A stretch of DNA of 64,000 nucleotides from Kaistia dalseonensis (GTDB lineage: Bacteria; Pseudomonadota; Alphaproteobacteria; Rhizobiales; Kaistiaceae), in NCBI RefSeq assembly GCF_030814715.1, contig NZ_JAUSVO010000001.1, forward strand, positions 1-64,000. The letters are read 5' to 3'. A model generated the notes under the pieces. It had not been told where the DNA came from. It did not search any database and was given only the letters and a program-made list of their open reading frames with translations. Position numbers and translations under genes: made by a program. The stretch's first letter is position 1, and each line of letters starts with the position of its first letter. Shown piece by piece: positions 16,550 to 25,553 of the stretch.

Positions 16550-17683
16550 ATGCTGTTCTGGATCGCCTTGGCCGCCCTGACCGCGGCCGCCTCGCTCGCC
16601 GTGCTCGTTCCTCTGGGCAGGCCGGCGCGCGAGCATGCCGCGGGCAGCGAGGCTGCCTCGATCTATCGCGACCAGCTCGACGAGCTGGCGCGTGATCGCG
16701 AGCGCGGCATCATCGGGCCGGCGGAAGCCGAGGCGGCGCGGGTCGAGATCGCGCGGCGCCTGCTGAAGAGCGACGCCGATGCCGGGAAAGCCTCCGTCGC
16801 AACGCGGCGTGGGCGCGTCATCGCCATCGGCGCGGCGATCATCGGCCTTCCCCTCATCGCCATTGGAACATACCTCGCCGTCGGGTCGCCCCTCCTGGTC
16901 GATCAGCCGATCGCCAGTCGCGCCGGCCAGTCGCCGCAGGACGAGGTCCAGGATCTCGTGCGCCGGGTCGAGGAGCACCTAGCCGCCGAGCCGGAGGACG
17001 GCAGGGGCTGGGAGGTGATCGGCCCGATCTACATGCGCCTCGGCCGTTTCGACGATGCGGCGCGGGCCTTCGACAATTCCCGCCGCCTTCTGGGCCAGAC
17101 CGCCGACCGTGACGCGCTCTATGGCGAGGCGCTGACGCGGGCGCATGGCGACATGGTGACGGCCGATGCGCGCGCCGCCTTCGAGCGAGCGCTGGCGCAG
17201 GACCCGGCCAATATCCGCGCGCGGTTTTATGTCGCGATGGCGCTCGGCCAGTCGGGCGACAAGGAGAAGGCGATCGTCGCCTGGAACGCCTTGATCGCCG
17301 CCGCGCCGGCCGATGCCGCCTGGCTGCCGACGGCGCGTGCGCAATTGGCGACGCTGCAAGGCCAGCCTGTTCCCGCCGCGCCACCAGCAGCAGCGGCCGC
17401 GCCCGGTCCGACGGCGGCCGATGTGGCGGCGAGCGCCAGCCAGACCCCGGAACAGCGCCAGCAGATGATCGAGGGCATGGTCGCCGGCCTCGCGGCACGA
17501 CTCGACCAGGCGCCGGATGATGCGGAGGGCTGGGCGCGGCTTTTCCGCGCCTATATTGTGCTGGGCCGGCCGCAGGATGCGGCGAGCGCGCTTTCGCGTG
17601 CCCGCACCGCGCTGGCCGACAAGCCGGCGCTTCTGGCGGCGGTCGAAAGTGCAGCGCGTGAGAACGGGATCACCAGCAATTGA
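16550..17683 (+). CDS. ccmI: Cytochrome c biogenesis protein CcmI (CycH)
   Basis: A 377-residue apocytochrome c chaperone of the haem lyase complex. An N-terminal helix (about 2-20), a short cytoplasmic region with YRDQLDELARDRERGII near residues 40-55, and a second helix (about 85-105) precede a periplasmic TPR region (about 125-245, with RLGRFDDAARAF and ALAQDPANIRARF). A proline/alanine linker joins a further TPR-like end. It presents apocytochrome to CcmF/CcmH. The ATG at 16550 is preferred over an adjacent TTG. It starts the ccmI-ccmE-ccmF-ccmH order known as cycHJKL in rhizobia. Confidence 0.93.
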   Translation: MLFWIALAALTAAASLAVLVPLGRPAREHAAGSEAASIYRDQLDELARDRERGIIGPAEAEAARVEIARRLLKSDADAGKASVATRRGRVIAIGAAIIGLPLIAIGTYLAVGSPLLVDQPIASRAGQSPQDEVQDLVRRVEEHLAAEPEDGRGWEVIGPIYMRLGRFDDAARAFDNSRRLLGQTADRDALYGEALTRAHGDMVTADARAAFERALAQDPANIRARFYVAMALGQSGDKEKAIVAWNALIAAAPADAAWLPTARAQLATLQGQPVPAAPPAAAAAPGPTAADVAASASQTPEQRQQMIEGMVAGLAARLDQAPDDAEGWARLFRAYIVLGRPQDAASALSRARTALADKPALLAAVESAARENGITSN

Positions 17684-17738
17684 CCGATCGAGCTCGACCC
17701 GCCGATGACGCCCGGCCGCAGCTGACGGCCTTTTGGTC

Positions 17739-18212
17739 ATGACGCGCAAGCAGCGCCGCCTCACCCTGATCGGACTGGCAGGCCTCGTTCTGGCGAGCGC
17801 CGTCGGCCTCATTCTCTATGCGCTCTCCGACGGCATCGCCTTCTTCGCGACCCCCTCCGAGATCGCCGCCAATCCGCCATCCCCCGATCGCAGGCTTCGC
17901 CTCGGCGGCCTCGTCGAGACGGGCAGTCTTGCCAAGGAGGATGGCGGCGTGGTCCGCTTCGCCGTGACGGATGGCAAGGCGGCGGTTCCGATCCATTATG
18001 TCGGCATCCTGCCGGACCTCTTCCGCGAAGGGCAGGGCGTCGTGGCCGAGGGCACGGTGAGTCCCGCCGGCGTGTTCGAGGCCGATACGATCCTCGCCAA
18101 GCATGACGAGACCTACATGCCGAAGGAAGTGGTCGAGGCGCTGAAGAAGAGCGGCGAGTGGCGCCCGGAGGCGTCGGCCGAAGGCCCGGCACCCAAGGCC
18201 GTGACACGATGA
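17739..18212 (+). CDS. ccmE: Cytochrome c maturation haem chaperone CcmE (CycJ)
   Basis: A 157-residue periplasmic haem chaperone anchored by an N-terminal helix (about 8-30). It carries haem from CcmC to the CcmF lyase on a histidine; the H-x-x-x-Y motif is visible as histidine 122 and tyrosine 126 in [13 protein letters not shown]. The OB-fold core has RLRLGGLVE and [13 protein letters not shown]. Length matches the family. It is 55 bp after ccmI and 13 bp before ccmF. Confidence 0.96.
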   Translation: MTRKQRRLTLIGLAGLVLASAVGLILYALSDGIAFFATPSEIAANPPSPDRRLRLGGLVETGSLAKEDGGVVRFAVTDGKAAVPIHYVGILPDLFREGQGVVAEGTVSPAGVFEADTILAKHDETYMPKEVVEALKKSGEWRPEASAEGPAPKAVTR

Positions 18213-18225
18213 GGGCGGTGGCACG

Positions 18226-20214
18226 ATGATCGTCGAACTCGGACATTACGCGCTGGTGCTGGCCCTGGCGCTGGCGATCGCCGGCGGAACTTTGCCCTTC
18301 TATGGCGCGCTCAGGGGCGACGAGCGGTTGATGGCGATCGCGCCCTCGACGACGATCATGCAGTTCGTCTTTGTCGCCTTCTCCTTCGCCGCGCTGACCC
18401 ACGCCTATCTGGTCTCGGATTTCTCTGTCCTCAACGTGGTCGAGAACTCCCATTCGCTGAAGCCGCTCCTCTACAAGATCACCGGCGTCTGGGGGAACCA
18501 TGAGGGCTCGATGCTCCTCTGGGTGCTGATCCTGGCGCTGTTCGGCGCGCTGGTGGCGCTGTTCGGCAACAATCTGCCGCTCAAGCTGAAGGCGCTGGTC
18601 CTCTCGGTGCAGGCCTGGATCGGCGTCGCCTTCCTCACCTTCATCCTCGCGACCTCCAACCCGTTCATCCGCCTGCTGAACCCGCCGGTTGAGGGCAACG
18701 ACCTCAATCCGGTGCTGCAGGATATCGGCCTCGCGGTCCATCCGCCGCTGCTCTATCTGGGCTATGTCGGCTGCTCGATCTCGTTCGCCTTCGCCATCGC
18801 AGCGCTGATCGACGGGCGCATCGACGCCGCATGGGCGCGCTGGGTGCGGCCCTGGACGCTGACGGCCTGGCTGTTCCTGACGCTCGGCATCGCGATGGGC
18901 TCCTACTGGGCCTATTACGAGCTCGGCTGGGGCGGCTGGTGGTTCTGGGATCCGGTCGAGAATGCGAGCTTCATGCCCTGGCTCGCCGCGACCGCGCTGC
19001 TCCATTCGGCGATCGTCATGGAGAAGCGCGAGGCGCTGAAGATCTGGACGATCCTGCTCGCGATCCTGACCTTCTCGCTCTCGCTGCTCGGCACCTTCCT
19101 GGTGCGCTCGGGCGTGCTGACCTCGGTCCATGCCTTTGCGACCGATCCGACGCGCGGCATCTTCATCCTCTGCATATTGTGCCTCTTCATCGGTGGCGGC
19201 CTCGCGCTCTTCGCGCTCCGCGCCGGGACGCTGTCGCAAGGGGGGCTCTTCGCGCCGATCAGCCGTGAGGGCGCGCTCGTCTTCAACAATCTGATGCTGA
19301 CGGCCGCCTGCGCGACCGTGCTGGTCGGCACGCTCTATCCGCTCGCGCTCGAGGCGCTGACCGGCGAGAAGATCTCCGTCGGCGCGCCGTTCTTCAACAT
19401 GACCTTCGGCCCGCTGATGGTGCCGCTCCTGATCGCGGTGCCGTTCGGGCCGTTCCTCGCCTGGAAGCGCGGCGACATCATCGCGGTCGGCGAGCGGCTG
19501 CTCTTCGCCTTCGGCGCGGCCGTGCTGGTGGTGGTGATCGGCCTCGCGCTCATGGGCTTCTCGGCCGCCATGTCGCTGCTGGGCCTTGCGCTCGCCGTCT
19601 GGCTGATGGTCGGCGCGGCATCGGAAATCGCGTTCCGCATCAAGCTCTTCCGCGCCCCGCTCATGGAGAGCTGGCGGCGCGGCGTCGGCCTGCCGCGTTC
19701 GGCCTGGGGCACGGCGGTGGCGCATTTCGGGCTCGGCGTAACGCTGCTGGGCATCATCGCCTCGACGGCCTGGAACACCGAGATCATCACGACCATGAAG
19801 CCCGGTGACACGGTGACGATCGGGTCGCGCACGCTCACCATGGATGGCTTCCTGCCGGTCTCCGGTGGCACCTATCGCGGCACGGCTGTGCGCTTCACGC
19901 TGCGCCAGGGCGGCGCGGTCGTCACGACGCTCGAACCGGAAAAGCGCCTCTACACCGTCCAGAACACGCCCACCACGGAAGCCTCGATCAAGACCTTCGG
20001 CTTCTCGCAGCTCTATGTTTCGCTCGGCGATATCGGCGCGGATGGTGCCACCACGGTTCGCATCTACTGGAAGACGCTGATCACGCTGATCTGGCTCGGC
20101 GCCATGGTCATGGCCGGCGGCGCCGCGCTCTCGCTCTCGGATCGCCGCCTGCGCGTCGGGGCGCCGAAGCCCGCCCGCCGCGCCGCGCCCGCCACCGCCG
20201 TGCCGGCGGAGTAG
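18226..20214 (+). CDS. ccmF: Cytochrome c haem lyase subunit CcmF (CycK)
   Basis: A 662-residue multi-spanning inner-membrane protein that attaches haem to apocytochrome c. The tryptophan-rich WWD domain is visible as WGGWWFWDPVENASF near residues 235-250. Histidines that would ligate haem lie in GVWGNHEGSMLLW (near 85), AVHPPLLYLGY and the late membrane segments. Length fits the family. It starts 13 bp after ccmE and ends 4 bp before ccmH, so all four genes appear to be one transcript. ccmABCDG are not in the window, as is usual in alphaproteobacteria. Confidence 0.96.
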   Translation: MIVELGHYALVLALALAIAGGTLPFYGALRGDERLMAIAPSTTIMQFVFVAFSFAALTHAYLVSDFSVLNVVENSHSLKPLLYKITGVWGNHEGSMLLWVLILALFGALVALFGNNLPLKLKALVLSVQAWIGVAFLTFILATSNPFIRLLNPPVEGNDLNPVLQDIGLAVHPPLLYLGYVGCSISFAFAIAALIDGRIDAAWARWVRPWTLTAWLFLTLGIAMGSYWAYYELGWGGWWFWDPVENASFMPWLAATALLHSAIVMEKREALKIWTILLAILTFSLSLLGTFLVRSGVLTSVHAFATDPTRGIFILCILCLFIGGGLALFALRAGTLSQGGLFAPISREGALVFNNLMLTAACATVLVGTLYPLALEALTGEKISVGAPFFNMTFGPLMVPLLIAVPFGPFLAWKRGDIIAVGERLLFAFGAAVLVVVIGLALMGFSAAMSLLGLALAVWLMVGAASEIAFRIKLFRAPLMESWRRGVGLPRSAWGTAVAHFGLGVTLLGIIASTAWNTEIITTMKPGDTVTIGSRTLTMDGFLPVSGGTYRGTAVRFTLRQGGAVVTTLEPEKRLYTVQNTPTTEASIKTFGFSQLYVSLGDIGADGATTVRIYWKTLITLIWLGAMVMAGGAALSLSDRRLRVGAPKPARRAAPATAVPAE

Positions 20215-20218
20215 CGCC

Positions 20219-20677
20219 ATGCGGCGGATCACGGCGCTTTTCCTGCTTCTCGTCCTGGCGCTCACGCCCGCGCTTGCGGTGCAGCCGGACGAGATGCTGA
20301 AGGATCCCGTGCTCGAAAGCCGCGCCCGCGCGCTGTCGGAAGAACTGCGCTGCCTGATCTGCCAGAGCCAGTCGATCGACGAATCGGACGCGACCATTGC
20401 GCGTGACCTGCGCATCCTGATCCGCGAGCGGCTGACGAAGGGCGACAGCGACGCCGCCGTGAAGGCGTTCCTGGTCGACCGCTACGGCGAATATGTGCTG
20501 CTGAAGCCCGCCTTCGCCTGGCACACGGCGCTGCTCTGGGCGACGCCGGTGGTCGTGCTCCTGATCGGTGGCATCCTGGCCTTCGGTGTCATGCGCCGGC
20601 GGCGTTCGACGGACCCGACAGCGCTCTCGGCGGACGAGGAAGCGCGCATCGAGGCGCTGCTGGCGCGCGACCGCTAA
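20219..20677 (+). CDS. ccmH: Cytochrome c-type biogenesis protein CcmH (CycL)
   Basis: A 152-residue thiol oxidoreductase that keeps the apocytochrome haem-binding cysteines reduced. It has a signal peptide (about 1-20), the redox pair in RCLICQSQSI (cysteines 45 and 48), the helical DEMLKDPVLESRARALSEELR region before it, and a C-terminal helix (about 102-122). It ends the cyc operon; an intergenic gap of about 140 bp follows before degP. Confidence 0.95.
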   Translation: MRRITALFLLLVLALTPALAVQPDEMLKDPVLESRARALSEELRCLICQSQSIDESDATIARDLRILIRERLTKGDSDAAVKAFLVDRYGEYVLLKPAFAWHTALLWATPVVVLLIGGILAFGVMRRRRSTDPTALSADEEARIEALLARDR

Positions 20678-20816
20678 TCTTCGGAAACATTTCGCAACAT
20701 TACCAACAATTCATGCGGGTGACAGGGCGCAGTAAGGTGCGCGGCCCCATCTTCATCGTCATGAGGTGCCCCACACCGGCGTGGCCCCCTCAATGAAATT
20801 CCTGGTGGAGATAGCG

Positions 20817-22361
20817 ATGACCGAACAGAATTCCGCTCCGAAGAAGACCTCCCTGCTGACCCGCTTCCGCAATCACGCCCTGCTCGGCACTGCCGCCGTG
20901 GCCGTGGTCGTTGGCGGTCTCGCCGGACAGGCGGTCGTCGGAAGCCGCAGCCCGGCCTATGCCGATGCCGTGCGCATCCAGCCGACCACGCAGATGCCGA
21001 GCTTTGCCGACCTCGTCGACAAGGTGAAGCCCGCGGTCGTGAGCGTCCGCGTCAAGGCCGACGTCGCCGACGACGTTTCCGATGAAGGCGACGGCAACGG
21101 CTTCTCGTTCCCCAACCCCGGCCAGTTCCCGCCCGGCTCGCCGATGGAGCGCTTCTTCAAGCAGTTCCAGGATCAGCAGCGCAATGGCCAGAACGGCCCG
21201 AACGGTCAGCGCAAGCCGCAGATGCACAAGTCGGTTGCGCTCGGCTCGGGCTTCTTCATCTCCGAGGACGGCTATGTCGTGACGAACAATCACGTCGTCG
21301 ACGGCGCCAGCGACTTCACGATCACCGATTCGGCCGGCAAGGAATATACGGCGCGCCTGATCGGCACCGATCCGAAGACCGACCTCGCTTTGCTGAAGGT
21401 CGACGCCAAGGAGAAGTTCACCTATGTCGAGTTCGCCCCGGGCGAGACGCGCGTCGGTGAATGGGTCGTGGCGGTCGGCAATCCGTTCGGCCTCGGCGGC
21501 ACGGTGACGGCGGGTATCGTCTCGGCGCTCGGCCGCGAGATCGGCGCTGGTCCCTATGACGACTTCATCCAGATCGACGCTTCGGTGAACAAGGGCAATT
21601 CCGGCGGCCCGACCTTCAACCTGAACGGCCAGGTGATCGGCATCAACACGGCCATCTACTCGCCGTCGGGCGGCAGCGTCGGCATCGCCTTCGATATTCC
21701 GGCCGCGACGGCGCAGCGCGTCATCGCCGACCTGAAGGATCATGGCGAGGTCGTCCGTGGCTGGCTCGGCGTCCAGATCCAGCCGATCACCCCGGAACTG
21801 GCCGACAGCCTCAACCTGAAGGAAGCCAAGGGCGCGCTCGTCGCCGAGCCGCAGGATGGCAGCCCGGCACTCAGCGCCGGCATCAAGTCGGGTGACGCGA
21901 TCCTGACGGTCGATGGCAAGACGGTCGATGATGCCCGCAACCTCGCCCAGATCATCGCCGGCTATTCGCCGAACTCCACGGTGAAGCTGGGTATCTGGCG
22001 GAACGGCAAGCCGGAGACCGTCGATGTCAAGCTCGGCAAGCTGCCCGGCGAGCAGAAGCAGGCTGCGGCCCAGGAAGACGTGAAGCCGGCCTCGGTTGCC
22101 GATCTCGGCCTCTCGCTCTCCCGCTCGCCTGACGACAAGGGCGTCGTGGTTTCCGATGTCGACCCGAACGGGACGGCCGCGGAGCAGGGCATCCAGGCAG
22201 GCGACGTGATCCTCGCGGTCGGCGGCAGTGAAGTTTCGCGTCCCGGCGATGTCGAGCGTGAAGTCGTCGATGCGAAGAAGGCTGGCATGAAGGCCGTGCT
22301 GGTGCGTGTGAAGTCGGGCGACCAGACCCGCTTCGTCGCACTGCCCTTCGGCAAGGCCTGA
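20817..22361 (+). CDS. degP: Periplasmic serine protease DegP/HtrA type (Do family)
   Basis: A 514-residue envelope quality-control protease. A signal or anchor helix (about 20-40) is followed by the trypsin-like domain with histidine 159 (TNNHVVDG), aspartate 189 (KTDLALLKV) and serine 262 (GNSGGP). Two PDZ domains follow (about 305-390 and 420-510). A glycine/asparagine-rich loop (GQNGPNGQRK) precedes the catalytic domain. The start at 20817 has a GGAG site; an ATG at 20793 in frame is possible. It lies downstream of the cyc genes and upstream of a two-component system, the arrangement I recall from rhizobia, and ends at a strong terminator. Confidence 0.95.
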   Translation: MTEQNSAPKKTSLLTRFRNHALLGTAAVAVVVGGLAGQAVVGSRSPAYADAVRIQPTTQMPSFADLVDKVKPAVVSVRVKADVADDVSDEGDGNGFSFPNPGQFPPGSPMERFFKQFQDQQRNGQNGPNGQRKPQMHKSVALGSGFFISEDGYVVTNNHVVDGASDFTITDSAGKEYTARLIGTDPKTDLALLKVDAKEKFTYVEFAPGETRVGEWVVAVGNPFGLGGTVTAGIVSALGREIGAGPYDDFIQIDASVNKGNSGGPTFNLNGQVIGINTAIYSPSGGSVGIAFDIPAATAQRVIADLKDHGEVVRGWLGVQIQPITPELADSLNLKEAKGALVAEPQDGSPALSAGIKSGDAILTVDGKTVDDARNLAQIIAGYSPNSTVKLGIWRNGKPETVDVKLGKLPGEQKQAAAQEDVKPASVADLGLSLSRSPDDKGVVVSDVDPNGTAAEQGIQAGDVILAVGGSEVSRPGDVEREVVDAKKAGMKAVLVRVKSGDQTRFVALPFGKA

Positions 22362-22451
22362 TCAAAGCGCCGGTCGGGGTCGTTCTCCGATCGGCGCCCC
22401 CTTTCGTCGGAAGCCGCCGCGTGCAATTTTCCGCGCCGCTTCCCTCGACAC

Positions 22452-22482
22452 CGGCAGGCGGGTTCGGCCCGCCTGCCGTTTT
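22452..22482 (+). terminator. Rho-independent terminator after degP
   Basis: An 11-bp perfect GC-rich stem (CGGCAGGCGGG / CCCGCCTGCCG) with a TTCGG loop, followed by TTTT, 90 bp after the degP stop. This separates degP from the response regulator. Confidence 0.88.
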
Positions 22483-22541
22483 GCTGTCGGAAGACCGCGC
22501 AAGGCTGCTTCCCGCCCCCAAAAATCGGCTATCGTTCGATC

Positions 22542-23219
22542 ATGCGAATCCTGCTTGTCGAAGACGATCGTGAAACCGCCGCCTATCTGCTGAAGGCGCT
22601 GAAGGAGGCCGGCCATGTGCCCGACCACGCCGCCGATGGCGACGAGGGCGCGTTCCTGGCCGATGCCAATGGCTATGACGTGATGATCGTCGACCGCATG
22701 CTGCCCAAGAAGGACGGGCTGACGCTGGTCGCCGAGGCGCGCGCCAAGGGCGACGATACGCCCGTTCTGATCCTCTCGGCGCTCGGCCAGGTCGATGACC
22801 GCGTCACGGGGCTGCGCGCCGGCGGCGACGATTACCTCGCCAAGCCCTATGCCTTCGCCGAGCTTCTCGCCCGCATCGAGGTGCTGGCCCGTCGGCGCAA
22901 GCCGGGTGAGGCGGAAACCGTGCTGCGCGTGGGCGATCTGGAGCTCGACAGGCTGAGCCATACGGTGCGCCGCGCCGCGACCAATATCCCGCTGCAGCCG
23001 CGCGAATTCCGCCTGCTCGAATATCTGATGAAGCATGCGGGCCAGGTCGTGACCCGCACCATGCTGCTCGAGAATGTCTGGGACTATCACTTCGATCCGC
23101 AGACCAATGTGATCGACGTCCATATCTCGCGGCTGCGCTCCAAGGTCGACAAGGGCTTCGCCGAGCCGCTGGTCCATACCGTGCGAGGCGCCGGCTACAT
23201 GGTCCGGGCGTCGCAGTAA
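22542..23219 (+). CDS. OmpR-family response regulator
   Basis: A 225-residue two-component regulator. The receiver domain (1-115) has EDD near residue 8, the phospho-acceptor aspartate in VMIVDRMLPKKDG and lysine in LAKPYAFAEL. The winged helix (130-222) has LQPREFRLLEYLMKHAGQVVTR and TNVIDVHISRLRSKVD. In rhizobia this gene is followed directly by its kinase and then glnE; here the kinase starts about 930 bp later. A terminator 34 bp after the stop shows the two are transcribed separately. Confidence 0.92.
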   Translation: MRILLVEDDRETAAYLLKALKEAGHVPDHAADGDEGAFLADANGYDVMIVDRMLPKKDGLTLVAEARAKGDDTPVLILSALGQVDDRVTGLRAGGDDYLAKPYAFAELLARIEVLARRRKPGEAETVLRVGDLELDRLSHTVRRAATNIPLQPREFRLLEYLMKHAGQVVTRTMLLENVWDYHFDPQTNVIDVHISRLRSKVDKGFAEPLVHTVRGAGYMVRASQ

Positions 23220-23252
23220 TACCGGTCGAACAGAAGCAGCCGAGTAACGAAC

Positions 23253-23284
23253 AAAGGCCGCCAATCGGGCGGCCTTTTCTTTTT
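23253..23284 (+). terminator. Rho-independent terminator after the response regulator
   Basis: GGCCGCC and GGCGGCC arms form the stem around AATCG, flanked by A residues on the left and TTTTCTTTTT on the right: a classic intrinsic terminator, readable in both directions to some extent. Confidence 0.93.
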
Positions 23285-23354
23285 GGCTTTTGCTGCTGGT
23301 GGCAGACCATCGCCCGGGTTCGAGCCCCGCTCACCCGCAAGCCCGCGAGACTAT

Positions 23355-23816
23355 CTAGATCGGGTGGCTCTCGGTAATGCGCCAGCCGCCGGCCGCCTTT
23401 TCAAGCAGCAACGACCTGATCACCAATTCGCCATAGCGATGGCTGTCCCAGATCACCTCGCAGCGCACGCCATCCGCATCGCCGACGGTCTCGCAGCGCG
23501 AGACCTCGATGTCGGACGCGCTTTGATCGAGCGTGCTCTGGACAAGTTGCTCGACCATGTCGGCTGACGGTGTTGTGCTGTTCGCCGGCAGAAGGAGCGA
23601 CAGCCCGAGGGCCGCCGCGGCTCCGAAGAGGGCCGAATAGACCACCAGTTCACGCCACACCCGCCCATCCCTCAGCCTGTTTGCCGCTCTCTGGAAAGAG
23701 ACGGATGCTCCCGGGGGAACCCACCCGGGAGCATCCGTCCGAGCCACGCGCGTGGGGCGACCGGTGGCTCGTTTCCAACTCGCGGGCGGACTGAGATAAT
23801 CGTGTCTGCAGGTCAT
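23355..23816 (-). CDS. Hypothetical single-helix membrane protein, start uncertain
   Basis: A possible protein of up to 153 residues that I do not recognise. The C-terminal 90 residues look real: one transmembrane helix (LVVYSALFGAAAALGLSLLL), then DMVEQLVQSTLDQSASDIEVSRCE, VRCEVIWDSHRYGELVIRSLLLEK and GGWRITES, an alpha/beta pattern like small periplasmic lipoprotein or DUF4878-type domains. The N-terminal 40 residues cross a perfect hairpin at 23700-23739, so the real start is probably downstream of it, for example a GTG at the V-W-R-E-L segment. It lies antisense between a response regulator and its presumed kinase. Confidence 0.5.
   Translation of the reverse strand: MTCRHDYLSPPASWKRATGRPTRVARTDAPGWVPPGASVSFQRAANRLRDGRVWRELVVYSALFGAAAALGLSLLLPANSTTPSADMVEQLVQSTLDQSASDIEVSRCETVGDADGVRCEVIWDSHRYGELVIRSLLLEKAAGGWRITESHPI
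23700..23739. other. Perfect 16-bp inverted repeat, terminator- or attenuator-like
   Basis: The arms GACGGATGCTCCCGGG (23700-23715) and CCCGGGAGCATCCGTC (23724-23739) are exact reverse complements with an 8-nt loop. On the minus strand the stem is followed by TCTCTTTCC, a weak T-rich tail. A second palindrome, CCACGCGCGTGG, lies at 23744-23755. The pair sits just upstream of the likely start of the antisense membrane protein gene, or within its 5' end. Confidence 0.85.
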
Positions 23817-24147
23817 GTGGGATTATTTCCCACACAATCTCCCGGCTGTCAAACGCGGAAATTGCCTCGGGGACAGCGCCTGCCGCGCGGCATGCGAGAC
23901 CTTTCCTGGCCGTAATGATCCGGCAATGGTCGCGTATGTCACGGCGGTGCTAGATGGGGGACAGGGAGGTGGTGCGGCTCGCAATCAAGAGCATGGTTGC
24001 GGCGTGTGGAGGGGGACGCGAAACTGGAGCCGCGCGTCTGTCGCATCAGGAAGAGCCCAAGCCCCGCCTCATCTCCATAGAGCCGAATCGACCGAGAACC
24101 GACGATCATGTGTGAAGAGACAAGCCCGACAGCAGGATGCAGGCTCC
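23817..24147. other. Intergenic stretch upstream of the sensor kinase
   Basis: About 330 bp with no recognisable gene. An open frame continues from the kinase through this stretch, but its translation has no kinase similarity and is rich in arginine, cysteine and tryptophan, so I treat it as leader. No clear promoter hexamers, repeat or RNA gene are visible. Confidence 0.5.
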
Positions 24148-25542
24148 GTGACGGCACTCGGTAAGGTCGTCCGCACGACCGCGTTCAAGCTGTCGGCGAT
24201 GTATTTCGTCGTCTTCTCGGTATTCGCCGTCGTCTTCGTCGGCTGGATCTCGCGCGAGACCGACGCGATCCTCACCCAGCAGGTGAAGGATTCGATCGAG
24301 GCCGAGATCGGCATTCTCGCCGATGAGGGCCTGCGCAACGGGCTGACCGGCATCGTCGCCGCGATCGAGCAGCGAAGCCGGGCGCCGGGCGCGAGCCTCT
24401 ATGTGATCACGGATTCCGACGGTCATGTCGTGGCCGGCAACGTGACCGAGGTTCCGCCTTCGCTGCTGAAGCTTTCGGGCCTCGACCCCGTGACCGTGCC
24501 CTATAAGCGGCTGGAGGCCGATACGGGCCGCCATGTCGCCATGGTGCAGGTGCTGCCGCTGCCCAATGGGCTGCGCATGCTGGTCGGCCGCGACATCAGC
24601 GAGATCGAGCGCATCCGCTCCGTCGTCGGGCGCGCCATGGTGCTCGGGCTCGGGCTGCTGATCTGCCTTGCGCTCCTGTCCTGGTTCTTCGTCAGTCGCC
24701 GCGTCCTGAAGCGGATCGACAGCGTCTCGGCGACGAGCCGTCAGATCATGGCGGGCGATCTCTCCGGCCGGCTCGAAGTGACGGGCACGGGCGATGAATT
24801 CGACCGTCTGGCGCAGAGCCTGAACGCCATGCTCGACCGGATCGAGCATCTGCTCTACGGTCTCAAGGATGTCTCCGACAATATCGCCCATGATCTGAAG
24901 ACGCCGCTGACGCGCCTGCGCACCCGCGTCGAGGCGACGCTGGCAGGCCCCGAGCGGACCGAACCCTACAAGGCGGCGCTCGAAGCGACGATCGAGGAAT
25001 CCGACCAGCTCATCCGCACCTTCAACGCGCTGCTGATGATCGCGCGGATCGAGGCCGGGTCGCCGGACGGCGCCATGGGGCCGATCGACATGGCGACGAT
25101 CGCCGCCGAGGTCGCCGAACTCTACGAGCCGGTCGCCGAGGAGGCCGAGGTCTTCCTTGCGCTCTCGCTCGAGGAGCCCTTGCCTATGACGGGCAGCCGC
25201 GAATTGATCAGCCAGGCGCTCGCCAACCTGCTCGACAATGCGATCAAATATGTGAAGAGCGGCGATGAGCGCGAAGGCCACGGCACGGTCGGCGTCACGG
25301 CGCGGCGCGAGGGCGACGAAATCGTCGTCTCTGTCCGCGACAATGGCCCGGGCATTCCCGCCGAAGACCGCGAACGCGTGCTGCAGCGCTTCGTCCGGCT
25401 TGAAAAGAGCCGCTCGCAGCCGGGCAGCGGCCTCGGCCTCAGCCTGGTCGACGCCGTGACAAAGCTGCACCATGGTGCCATATCGCTCAGTGATGCCGGA
25501 CCCGGATTGATTGTGACGCTGCGGTTCCCGGCCTCCGACTGA
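24148..25542 (+). CDS. Membrane sensor histidine kinase with HAMP domain
   Basis: A kinase of about 464 residues. A transmembrane helix (about 16-36) begins a periplasmic sensor of roughly 130 residues; a second helix (about 160-180) leads to a HAMP domain, the histidine box DNIAHDLKTPLTRLRTR, N box ALANLLDNAIKYVKS, and RDNGPGIP and GSGLGLSLVDA. No ATG is suitable; the GTG at 24148 gives the usual short N-terminus before the first helix, and a GTG at 24112 is an alternative. It most likely partners the response regulator encoded at 22.5 kb. It ends 11 bp before glnE, so the two may share a transcript. Confidence 0.85.
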   Translation: MTALGKVVRTTAFKLSAMYFVVFSVFAVVFVGWISRETDAILTQQVKDSIEAEIGILADEGLRNGLTGIVAAIEQRSRAPGASLYVITDSDGHVVAGNVTEVPPSLLKLSGLDPVTVPYKRLEADTGRHVAMVQVLPLPNGLRMLVGRDISEIERIRSVVGRAMVLGLGLLICLALLSWFFVSRRVLKRIDSVSATSRQIMAGDLSGRLEVTGTGDEFDRLAQSLNAMLDRIEHLLYGLKDVSDNIAHDLKTPLTRLRTRVEATLAGPERTEPYKAALEATIEESDQLIRTFNALLMIARIEAGSPDGAMGPIDMATIAAEVAELYEPVAEEAEVFLALSLEEPLPMTGSRELISQALANLLDNAIKYVKSGDEREGHGTVGVTARREGDEIVVSVRDNGPGIPAEDRERVLQRFVRLEKSRSQPGSGLGLSLVDAVTKLHHGAISLSDAGPGLIVTLRFPASD

Positions 25543-25553
25543 GGGAGGAAGCC

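Noticed and set aside
17809-20415. 868-aa open frame on the minus strand
   Set aside because: Antisense shadow of ccmE-ccmF; the true genes have unmistakable family motifs.
23311-23335. tRNA-like T-arm (CGGGTTCGAGCCCCG)
   Set aside because: No matching acceptor stem or anticodon arm is found upstream and the stem pairs imperfectly, so neither a tRNA nor a clear attachment site can be supported.
23815-24147. N-terminal extension of the sensor kinase
   Set aside because: The added residues have no kinase-like features and no membrane segment; the usual short N-terminus before the first helix starts near 24148.
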